The position numbers and the translations under genes were made by a program. Shown here piece by piece: positions 1-8,072 of a stretch of DNA of 37,999 bases; positions within the stretch are counted from its first letter, which is position 1, and each line of letters opens with the position of its first letter. Source of the DNA: Betaproteobacteria bacterium (GTDB taxonomy: Bacteria > Pseudomonadota > Gammaproteobacteria > Burkholderiales > Burkholderiaceae_C); assembly GCA_028870715.1 (NCBI GenBank), contig JAGWOZ010000007.1, positions 1 through 37,999 on the forward strand, given 5' to 3'. The notes below the pieces were generated by a model, which saw only the letters and a list, made by a program, of their open reading frames with translations, made no database searches and was not told the origin of the DNA.

Positions 1-563
1 TAAAGCGGTGCTTGTGGTTTGGTCGTGCCGGTGCCGCTTGCCCCGAGCCGCTGCGCCCCCTGTTTCAAAGCACGGTCAACAAAAGCCTGGTAAAAGTCGG
101 GCTCTCCCGCTCCCACCAGCCGATCCGCTACCTCCTGACCATCGGGGCCGAAGAACAGCACGGTAGGAGCCAGACTCACCTTGTAATGCTGTGCCAGTGC
201 CTGGCCAGTGGTCGCCTTGCCGCGGAAATCGAGCAAACGGTAGTCCGGCTCCATCTCAACTTGCAACACGACATACCCATCCTTTGCCAACCATTGGTAG
301 GTGCTTTTGCGCAGACGCTCACAGTAAGTGCACCCCGGCAAACTGAACATGACGACCAGAGGCTGGTGCTGCGCCGCGGTGCGGGCGACGCTTGCCTGCA
401 AATTGCGTGCAGGGGCCAGGGGCGTGTCGCCTCGTGACACCCCGGCCATCGAGAGCGACAGGCCGATTGTGGCCACCGTACCAAACAGCAAAGCGCGCAG
501 GCGCCCGCGCAAGACGGCAGCCGTGGAACGTGGTGCAAAACAGTTGAAATATGAGTGCAGCAT
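1..563 (-). CDS. Secreted thioredoxin-fold protein (CTYC motif), 3' end truncated by window edge
   Basis: Read on the minus strand from ATG at 563 and open to the window edge (not in ORF track): MLHSYFNCFAPRSTAAVLRGRLRALLFGTVATIGLSLSMAGVSRGDTPLAP...PLVVMFSLPGCTYCERLRKSTYQWLAKDGYVVLQVEMEPDYRLLDFRGKATTGQALAQHYKVSLAPTVLFFGPDG; signal-peptide-like N-terminus, CxxC and cis-Pro region of the thioredoxin fold. Confidence 0.8.
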   Translation of the reverse strand, partial: MLHSYFNCFAPRSTAAVLRGRLRALLFGTVATIGLSLSMAGVSRGDTPLAPARNLQASVARTAAQHQPLVVMFSLPGCTYCERLRKSTYQWLAKDGYVVLQVEMEPDYRLLDFRGKATTGQALAQHYKVSLAPTVLFFGPDGQEVADRLVGAGEPDFYQAFVDRALKQGAQRLGASGTGTTKPQAPL

Positions 564-612
564 GGCAATGCCTCCGGCCGTGTGGATGCACGCATACACG
601 GATAATGCTTCT

Positions 613-1185
613 ATGCTAAATCCCTTTCGACACCCCGCGCGACTTTGTGGCTGGCACAACCTTGTCGCGCTCCTGATCGCCGCAAGCAGCCTGGCCGCTT
701 GTTCGCCAGCCCTCAATTGGCGCGACATTCGGCCCAAGGACATCGACATTTTGCTCACGTTCCCTTGCAAGCCGCAACAGATCGCCCAGAGTGTGCAACT
801 GGCCGGCAAAATCGTCCGGATGAGCATGACGGGTTGTGCCACGGATGGCATGACCTTTGCCCTGGCGCATGCGGACATGGGCGATCGCACGCTGGTTGGC
901 CCTGCCATGACAGCGCTGCACACGGCTGCGCTGCAAAACGTCGCGGGTCACGTGATGCACAGCCAACCCGCCGGGGTGGCGCACGCCGCGCACGACCTGC
1001 CCGACGCCCTGGACCTGGAGATCGCCGGTACATCGCCCAGCGGCAAGCCCTTGCGCGAACGCGTGGTGCTTTTTGCGCAGGGCACCCAAGTGTTCCAGAT
1101 CACGACCTTCGCGCAGACCTCGCACTATCGTGCCGACGCGGCGCAGACCTTTTCCAGCTCAGTGCGGCTGCCCGCTCCAGGCTGA
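613..1185 (+). CDS. Putative lipoprotein of unknown function
   Basis: In-frame ATG at 613 of the 328..1185 ORF: MLNPFRHPARLCGWHNLVALLIAASSLAACSPALNW; lipobox LAAC; divergent from the thioredoxin-fold gene. Confidence 0.75.
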   Translation: MLNPFRHPARLCGWHNLVALLIAASSLAACSPALNWRDIRPKDIDILLTFPCKPQQIAQSVQLAGKIVRMSMTGCATDGMTFALAHADMGDRTLVGPAMTALHTAALQNVAGHVMHSQPAGVAHAAHDLPDALDLEIAGTSPSGKPLRERVVLFAQGTQVFQITTFAQTSHYRADAAQTFSSSVRLPAPG

Positions 1186-1255
1186 CGCCCCTCAGTCCAA
1201 GCGGATGTTGCAATGCAGCTAAACTGCCGCAACAAGCAAACAGGAGTTGCCCTGC

Positions 1256-1678
1256 ATGCCCGGGATTCTCATCATCGCCCACACCCCGCTCGCCAGCGCC
1301 CTGCGTGACTGCGCGGCGCACGTGTACGCAAGCTGCCCGATTGGCCTGGAGGCGATCGACGTTCCCGCCGACGCGTCACCTGAAGCCATGCTCGGGCAAG
1401 CCAAGCTGGCGCTTGAACGTGTCGCCAGCGATGGCGCAGCGCTGGTGCTCGTGGATGCGGCCGGCGCAACTCCCTGCAACCTTGCCCAACGCCTTGCCGC
1501 AGCGCCCGGCATGTCTGCCGTGCGGGTGGTATCTGGCGTGAACCTGCCCATGCTGCTGCGCACCGTGTGCTACCAAAAGGAGCCACTGGACGCGCTCGTC
1601 ACGCGCGCACTGGATGGCGGCCAACGCGCCATCGCGGAGTTGCACCTCGACGAGGTGTCCGAGGTCCCCAGATGTTGA
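1256..1678 (+). CDS. PTS EIIA-Man (fructose/mannose-type IIA) protein
   Basis: MPGILIIAHTPLASALRDCA...LVLVDAAGATPCNLAQRL...VVSGVNLPMLLR; IIA-Man family pattern with N-terminal His; overlaps the HPr start. Confidence 0.85.
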   Translation: MPGILIIAHTPLASALRDCAAHVYASCPIGLEAIDVPADASPEAMLGQAKLALERVASDGAALVLVDAAGATPCNLAQRLAAAPGMSAVRVVSGVNLPMLLRTVCYQKEPLDALVTRALDGGQRAIAELHLDEVSEVPRC

Positions 1679-1941
1679 AGCGCGACTTGATCATCGCCAA
1701 TAAGCTGGGGCTGCATGCCCGGGCATCGGCCAAGCTCACCAAGCTCGCCTCGGAGTTCGCCAGTGACGTTTGGCTGAGCAAGGGGTCGCGACGCGTCAAC
1801 GCCAAAAGCATCATGGGCGTGATGATGCTCGCAGCAGGCCAGGGGTCAAAAATCGCGGTTGAAGCCGATGGGGACGACGCACAGCAGGCGCTGGACCAAA
1901 TCGCACTTTTGGTCGACGACAAGTTTGGCGAGGGCGAATAG
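1672..1941 (+). CDS. ptsH: Phosphocarrier protein HPr
   Basis: MLKRDLIIANKLGLHARASAKLTKLAS...SIMGVMMLAAGQGSKIAVEADGDD; canonical LGLHARA active-site His. Confidence 0.95.
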   Translation: MLKRDLIIANKLGLHARASAKLTKLASEFASDVWLSKGSRRVNAKSIMGVMMLAAGQGSKIAVEADGDDAQQALDQIALLVDDKFGEGE

Positions 1942-2099
1942 CCGCTGGCCACAGGGCACTGATGGCGGTTGCGAGGTGCTCGAAACCGGCCGCAGGCGCC
2001 ACTGCAACATTTCCACACACGCGTGGCAAACACCTGCAAAACTCGGCGCGCATGATGCGGTGCATTGTCCCTTCGAGGGACGCACCTGGAAAGTTGATC

Positions 2100-2693
2100 A
2101 TGTCCCACAACGCTCTGACCGTCACACTGCGCAAATACGCCGCCCCCTGGAGAATTGTGGGTGCCTTCGCGCTTGGCCTGTGCCTGCAGGAAGGCAATGC
2201 AATGGCGCAGAATGCCCCATCACGGCCTGACGTGGCGGCCGTGAGCCCCGCCGCCCCCTCGACAAGCGCAGGCGTGCAAAACCGCGCGAGGTGCCACTGG
2301 AGAGGACACGGCGCTGCTCGCCGCATGCGGACTCTGCTGGACCGCGTGCATGCCACACCGGAACAACGCGAGCGCATCCGCGAGCTGCGGACCACCACGA
2401 TAAAAAACAATCGATCGCTGATGCAGCAGATGCGCGCGCTCAGGGGCGACCGCATGCGGCTTCTGGCCGCCTCCACGATCGACCGCGGCGCGCTGGAAAC
2501 GTTGCGCAGCAAGCAAATGCGGCTGTCCGACGAATTGTCCAAGAACATGAGCCAGATGCAGTACGAGATTGCCGAGGTTCTCACCCCGGCACAGCGTCAG
2601 GAGATCTATCGGCTGCTCGAAGAGCGCCAGCAACATTGCACAAGGCATGGTGGCTATGGTCCGACGGGCCCTGGCGCCGGGTACCGGCAATAA
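2100..2693 (+). CDS. Spy/CpxP-like (LTxxQ) periplasmic protein
   Basis: Signal-like N-terminus, helical TPEQRERIRELR... and LTPAQRQEIYRLLEER (LTxxQ motif); directly upstream of a two-component system. Confidence 0.7.
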   Translation: MSHNALTVTLRKYAAPWRIVGAFALGLCLQEGNAMAQNAPSRPDVAAVSPAAPSTSAGVQNRARCHWRGHGAARRMRTLLDRVHATPEQRERIRELRTTTIKNNRSLMQQMRALRGDRMRLLAASTIDRGALETLRSKQMRLSDELSKNMSQMQYEIAEVLTPAQRQEIYRLLEERQQHCTRHGGYGPTGPGAGYRQ

Positions 2694-2732
2694 TCTCACC
2701 CAGGTGCGCTCTGCGCCAACGATGGCACGCCA

Positions 2733-3455
2733 ATGAACCCCCGCGTTCTGCTGATTGAAGACGATACCCGGCTCGGCCAGATGGTGGACGACTACCTCAG
2801 CGGCGCGGGCTGGCAGGTCCAGCGCGCTGCGACCTTGGCCCAGGCGCGTGCCGCGCTGCACTTGGGCGACGCGGTGGGTCACGGCCCTGGCTTCGACGCC
2901 ATCGTGCTCGATCTCATGCTTCCCGATGGCGATGGGCTGGACTTCTGTCGGGACCTGCGTGCCGCCGGGAGCGATCTGCCCGTGCTCATGCTCACGGCGC
3001 GCGGAGATCCGCTCGACCGTGTGATTGGCCTGGAGCTCGGCGCTGACGACTACCTGCCCAAGCCGTTTGAGCCGCGCGAGTTGAAGGCCCGACTTCGCGC
3101 CATTGTGCGACGTCGTCAAGGTGCAGTGGAAACCTCGCAAGTCTTGAGATTTGGCAAACTGGAGGTCGATCCAGCGGCGCGCCAGGTTCGCATTGACGGC
3201 GAAGTGCGGCCGCTCACCGGCTATCAGTTTGACCTGCTGCTTGCGCTGGCGCGCCATCCCGGACGCGTACTCTCGCGTGACTTCCTTCTCGACGCCGTGA
3301 AGACGAGTGATGCGCAGGATGTCTACGACCGATCCATCGATGTGCACATCAGCCGCATTCGCGCAGCGCTCGAAGATGATCCGCGGCACCCGCGCCGCAT
3401 CCTCACCCTGCGCGGTGCCGGTTACGTGTTCGCGCGCAGCCAGGACGTGGCGTAA
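2733..3455 (+). CDS. OmpR/CpxR-family response regulator
   Basis: MNPRVLLIEDDTRLGQMVDDYL...DAIVLDLMLPDGDGLDFCRDL...VLMLTARGD...GADDYLPKPFEPREL plus C-terminal winged helix (VDVHISRIRAALEDD...GAGYVFA). Confidence 0.93.
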   Translation: MNPRVLLIEDDTRLGQMVDDYLSGAGWQVQRAATLAQARAALHLGDAVGHGPGFDAIVLDLMLPDGDGLDFCRDLRAAGSDLPVLMLTARGDPLDRVIGLELGADDYLPKPFEPRELKARLRAIVRRRQGAVETSQVLRFGKLEVDPAARQVRIDGEVRPLTGYQFDLLLALARHPGRVLSRDFLLDAVKTSDAQDVYDRSIDVHISRIRAALEDDPRHPRRILTLRGAGYVFARSQDVA

Positions 3456-3468
3456 CGCTGCGCATGAG

Positions 3469-4632
3469 ATGGATAGCCAGGCCTCAACCCCCTCGACCAG
3501 CAATGCCAGGTCGGGCCTGACGCAGCAAGAGCGAAGCCAGGCGGCGGGCGCGCCGGCTGGCTTCGCCGTGCGCATGCCGCTTTGGGCGCGCATCGGTCTG
3601 GCTCTCGCGCTGGCGCTTCTGGTGCAGGCTTTGGTGTCGGCCATGGTGATGCACTGGCTGTTCTTTTCCGATCCCCAGGAGGTGGCGCTACGGCATGAAA
3701 TGTTTCGCGCTTTCATGCATGTCTATGGCATCCAGCCCTCGCCTTGGCGGCGACTGCTGCTGTCACCCCTGACCACGACCGTGCTCACGGCTGTCGTCGT
3801 CGGCGCCGTCACCTTTCCTCTGATGCGTCACCTCACGCGCAGGCTGCAACGCCTGCAACGCGGTGTGCAAGCGCTGGGAAACCTCGACCTGGGCGCGCGC
3901 GTCCCTGTTGAAGGGCGTGATGAGGTTGCAGCACTGGCGGTGGCGTTCAACCAAGCTGCCGGGCGCATCGAGACACTGGTGAACAGTCACAAATCGCTGC
4001 TTGCCTACACGTCGCATGAACTGCGTACACCGCTTGCGCGCTTGAGCATGGCGCTGGAAACCCTGGGACAGCCCGCGCCACACGACACGGCGCGTGAGGC
4101 CGCCTTCGATGAGGCCCGTCGCGATCTTGCCGAACTGGATGAACTTATCGGCACCATCCTCCTGTTCAGCCGGCTCGATGCCGCAGGCACACGCGCGCTT
4201 GACGTGCGGGAGGTGGACGTGCTGGCTGTGGCAGCCGAGGAAGCGGCGCGGGAGAATATCGAGGTGCAGGGCGACTGGGTGCGGATTCAGGGCGATGAAC
4301 GCCTTCTGCGCCACGCGATCCGCAACCTGCTGGATAACGCCCGCAAGCACGCGCCTGGGCACCTGGCCGAATTGACCGTGCAGCTCACGGCGCGTGGCGC
4401 GCGCGTGACTGTCTGTGACCGAGGTCCGGGTGTGCCGCTGGCCGAGGTCGAACGCATATTCGAGCCGTTCATTCGCCTCCACGGCCGGGGGGACGGCAGC
4501 GGCCTGGGTCTACCCCTTGTGCGACGCATTGCGCGGCTGCATGGTGGCGATGCGTACTATGAACCAAATCCCAAAGGCGGCGCCTGCTTCGTGCTCGACG
4601 TGGCCAGCTTGGACCCTGCCCTGCGCCCCTAG
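3469..4632 (+). CDS. Membrane sensor histidine kinase (CpxA/RstB-like)
   Basis: Two TM segments, HAMP-like region, SHELRTPLARLSMALE (H-box), NLLDNARKHAP (N-box), DRGPGVP and GSGLGLPLV (G-boxes). Confidence 0.92.
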   Translation: MDSQASTPSTSNARSGLTQQERSQAAGAPAGFAVRMPLWARIGLALALALLVQALVSAMVMHWLFFSDPQEVALRHEMFRAFMHVYGIQPSPWRRLLLSPLTTTVLTAVVVGAVTFPLMRHLTRRLQRLQRGVQALGNLDLGARVPVEGRDEVAALAVAFNQAAGRIETLVNSHKSLLAYTSHELRTPLARLSMALETLGQPAPHDTAREAAFDEARRDLAELDELIGTILLFSRLDAAGTRALDVREVDVLAVAAEEAARENIEVQGDWVRIQGDERLLRHAIRNLLDNARKHAPGHLAELTVQLTARGARVTVCDRGPGVPLAEVERIFEPFIRLHGRGDGSGLGLPLVRRIARLHGGDAYYEPNPKGGACFVLDVASLDPALRP

Positions 4633-4682
4633 AATCGTGCCGGCCTAACCACGCCGTACCGCACGGCATCTACCATTGCGCC

Positions 4683-6440
4683 ATGGCACTGCAAATCTTC
4701 GGTATTCCGGTTTCTCGGGGCATCGCCGTCGGGCGCGCGGTGCTGATGTCCTCCGCGCGCCTGGACGTCGCACATTATTTTGTCGACCCCGGCCACGAAG
4801 AGCAGGAAGTCAACCGCTTGCGTGCAGCGCGCCAGGCCATACGCGCTGAACTGGACGCGCTGCAACTGGAGTTGCCGAGTGACGCCCCGCCCGAACTCAG
4901 CGCCTTCATCGACGTGCACAAGATGCTGCTCGACGATCCGCAGATTGGCCGCGAAACGGCCACTTGGATCCGCAAGCGGCGTTACAACGCCGAGTGGGCG
5001 CTAACTGCCCAACTGGAAGTGATTGGACGCAGCTTCGACGAGATGGACGACGCGTACCTGCGCGAGCGCAAGGCCGACGTGGAGCAAGTCGTCGAGCGTT
5101 TGCTTCGTGCGCTGCGCGGCACCGGCGGCATGGCCCGCGGCACGGCCGGAGACGAAGACCTGGTGCTGGTGGCCCACGATATCGCCCCGGCCGACATGAT
5201 GCAGTTCAAGCAGGGCGTATTCCGCGGGTTCGTCACCGATGTGGGCGGCAAGACCTCGCACACCGCCATCGTCGCGCGCAGCCTGGACATCCCGGCCGTG
5301 GTCGGCGCGCGTGAGGCCAGTCGCCTCATTCGTCAGGACGACTGGATCATCATCGATGGCGACAGCGGCCTGCTCATCGTCGACCCCTCGCCCATCATTC
5401 TCGAGGACTACCGCGTGCGCAAGCAGGAGTCCGAACTCGGCCGCCAGCGCCTCACGCGTCTGAAAAACACGCCGGCCCGCACGCTGGACGGACAGATGGT
5501 GGAACTGCTCGCAAACATCGAGCTGCCCGATGATTGTGAAACAGCGCTCGCGGCAGGCGCTGCTGGAATTGGCCTATTCCGGACCGAGTATCTGTTCATG
5601 AATCGCGCCCACGACCTGCCCGGCGAGGAGGAACAGTATGAAGCGTACCGCCGCGTGGTGCAGGGCATGAACGGGCGTCCAGTCACCATACGCACGATCG
5701 ATATCGGCGCTGACAAACCCCTTGATGCGGAGGCAAACTACCGGGACGGCGAGTTCACCCACCTCAACCCCGCACTGGGCTTGCGCGCGATTCGCTACAG
5801 CCTGTCAGACCCGGCCATGTTTCGGGTGCAGTTGCGTGCGCTGTTGCGTGCCGCAACCCATGGTCCGCTGCGCATTCTCATCCCCATGCTGGCGCACGCC
5901 ACCGAGGTTCACCAGACCTTCATTCAGCTCGACATGGCCCGCGCCGAGCTGGCAGCATCGAATCGGCCGCATGGTGCCCCCGAGACTGGCGCCATGATCG
6001 AAGTACCTGGCGCGGTGCTCATGTTGCCCCTGTTCCTCAAACACTTCGACTTCATCTCGGTCGGCACGAACGACTTGGTGCAGTACACGCTGGCCATCGA
6101 CCGTGCCGATGAGAGCGTCGCCGGCCTGTACGATCCGCTGCATCCGGCCGTGCTGCAACTGTTGGCTCAGACCATTGCCCAAGCACACGCGGCTGAGAGC
6201 TGGAAGGGACGCGCCGTCCACGTCAGCGTATGCGGCGAAATGGCGGGCGACCCGACCCTCACCCGCTTGTTGCTGGGACTGGGCCTGCGGAGTTTTTCCA
6301 TGCATCCGGCACAACTGCTGAGCGTCAAGCAGGAGGTGCTGCGCGCCGATTGCGCCAGGCTCGCACCTTTGGCACGAGCCGTATTGGCCGAATACGAGCC
6401 CGAGGGCCAGCAGCGTGCACTGGCCGCGCTCATGAACTGA
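4683..6440 (+). CDS. ptsI: Phosphoenolpyruvate-protein phosphotransferase (Enzyme I)
   Basis: GGKTSHTAIVARSLDIPAVVG active-site His; GLFRTEYLFMNR; VSVCGEMAGDP; 585 aa. Confidence 0.96.
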   Translation: MALQIFGIPVSRGIAVGRAVLMSSARLDVAHYFVDPGHEEQEVNRLRAARQAIRAELDALQLELPSDAPPELSAFIDVHKMLLDDPQIGRETATWIRKRRYNAEWALTAQLEVIGRSFDEMDDAYLRERKADVEQVVERLLRALRGTGGMARGTAGDEDLVLVAHDIAPADMMQFKQGVFRGFVTDVGGKTSHTAIVARSLDIPAVVGAREASRLIRQDDWIIIDGDSGLLIVDPSPIILEDYRVRKQESELGRQRLTRLKNTPARTLDGQMVELLANIELPDDCETALAAGAAGIGLFRTEYLFMNRAHDLPGEEEQYEAYRRVVQGMNGRPVTIRTIDIGADKPLDAEANYRDGEFTHLNPALGLRAIRYSLSDPAMFRVQLRALLRAATHGPLRILIPMLAHATEVHQTFIQLDMARAELAASNRPHGAPETGAMIEVPGAVLMLPLFLKHFDFISVGTNDLVQYTLAIDRADESVAGLYDPLHPAVLQLLAQTIAQAHAAESWKGRAVHVSVCGEMAGDPTLTRLLLGLGLRSFSMHPAQLLSVKQEVLRADCARLAPLARAVLAEYEPEGQQRALAALMN

Positions 6441-6488
6441 GGGCGGCAGCGCCGACCACGCCGCGCGCGGCACTTCACCTTTTCCGCC

Positions 6489-8072
6489 ATGACCCAATCC
6501 TCTTCAGCATCGCCGCATCAAGGGCAGGCGCTTCAACGGCTTTCCCGGCGCCGATTTTTGCGCTGTGGCCTGTGCGGCTTTTCCTTGTTCCTGGGCGTTC
6601 AAGCGGACACGCGCGCAGCCGAAGATGAACCGATCGCAAGCCTGCCGGCGCTGGGCGATGCGGCGCAAGGCGTGCTGTCGCCCGCCGTGGAAACCCGGCT
6701 TGGCCAGCGCATCATGTCCGAGATGCGCCAGCAACCTCAATACCTTCACGACGTCCTATTGCGTGACTACCTCCAGGGTATCGTCGAACGGCTCACCCCG
6801 GCCGCCGACGCGGCCGCAGAACCAGATGCCCCGCACCACTTCGGCGTGTTCCTGCTGCGTGACCCCACCTTCAACGCCTTCGCCCTTCCCGGGGGCGAAA
6901 TCGGCGTTCATACCGGACTGGTGGTGGACGCGCAAGCCGAGGCGCAGCTGGCCGCGGTCTTCGCGCACGAGCTCTCGCACGTCACCCAGCGCCATATCGC
7001 GCAGCGACTGGCGCAGGCGGGCACCGGCAATCTTTTGTCCATCGGCTCGCTGGTGCTCGCCATTCTGGCCGGCGCCGCCGGCAGCGGACAGGCCGCCGAA
7101 GGGCTCGCACTCGGTGGACAGGCGGCCGCAGTGGACCGCGCGTTGCGCTTTTCGCGCAACAACGAACGCGATGCCGATCGCGTCGGCACCGGGATACTGC
7201 GTGCTGCCGGCTATCCTCCCCAGGCAATGGCCAGCATGCTCGAGCGGTTGCAGAGCTTGTCGCGGCTGGATAACGCCAGCGTCTTCGCATTCCTCCAAGA
7301 CCACCCACTGACAAGTGAACGCATCGCCGACGCGCAGGCACGTGGTGGCAACCAGCCCCTCCCCCCGGACCGCAGCCTGCCGTTTTGGTTGATGAATGCC
7401 CGAGCGCGCGTGCTGACTTACCAGCGCACGGACGACCTGCGTCGCCTCGCCGAGCAACTGGCGCAGCCGTCGCCCGACCGCCCCCAGGACTTCCCAGCTC
7501 AGCAGGTCGCTTGGGCCTATGGCCAAGCGCTGGCATGGCTCGACATCAAGCGGCTACGTGCAGCGGACGCGGCCCTCGAAGAGGCCACACGCCTGTCCGC
7601 GAGCTTCAGCGCCCACGATCGCCTGCCGCTTGATTTGGCCCAAGGTGAGATGTTGCTCGCTCGCTCGCAGCCGCAGGCCGCAGTGGATCTCGCGCGCCGC
7701 TTGCGTACCGTGGATGCAACCTCGCGCGCCGTCCTCCACCTGCAGGCACGCGCGCTACTAGCCTTGCCCGACAAGCATGCAGCACGCGATTTCCTGCGTG
7801 AACAGACCGTGCTGCACCCGCGCGACGCGCGGATGTGGACCTGGCTTGCCCAGGCCTACGCGGCCACGGGAGAATTTGCAGCCCAGCACCGGGCCACCGC
7901 GGAGGCATATGCCCTGCAGGGCAATCTTGAAGGCGCGGTGCTTCAACTCAAGATCGCCCAGAAGACGCCGGGCGCCAACTACTTCGAGGCCTCCATCATC
8001 GACGCCCGCCTGGAGGCGCTGCAGCAGCAATTGAAGCAGGACAAAAAGCTTGACAAACTACTTCCGCAATGA
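6489..8072 (+). CDS. M48-family zinc metalloprotease with TPR-like C-terminus (BepA-like)
   Basis: VFAHELSHVTQRHIAQRL (HExxH), ERDADRVG third ligand; repeat-rich C-terminus; N-terminal SRRRFLR twin-arginine-like signal. Confidence 0.88.
   Translation: MTQSSSASPHQGQALQRLSRRRFLRCGLCGFSLFLGVQADTRAAEDEPIASLPALGDAAQGVLSPAVETRLGQRIMSEMRQQPQYLHDVLLRDYLQGIVERLTPAADAAAEPDAPHHFGVFLLRDPTFNAFALPGGEIGVHTGLVVDAQAEAQLAAVFAHELSHVTQRHIAQRLAQAGTGNLLSIGSLVLAILAGAAGSGQAAEGLALGGQAAAVDRALRFSRNNERDADRVGTGILRAAGYPPQAMASMLERLQSLSRLDNASVFAFLQDHPLTSERIADAQARGGNQPLPPDRSLPFWLMNARARVLTYQRTDDLRRLAEQLAQPSPDRPQDFPAQQVAWAYGQALAWLDIKRLRAADAALEEATRLSASFSAHDRLPLDLAQGEMLLARSQPQAAVDLARRLRTVDATSRAVLHLQARALLALPDKHAARDFLREQTVLHPRDARMWTWLAQAYAATGEFAAQHRATAEAYALQGNLEGAVLQLKIAQKTPGANYFEASIIDARLEALQQQLKQDKKLDKLLPQ

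Noticed and set aside
2220-3716. 498-aa minus-strand ORF
   Set aside because: Antisense shadow of the Spy/RR/HK genes in high-GC DNA; no recognisable domain, and the opposite strand encodes clear families.
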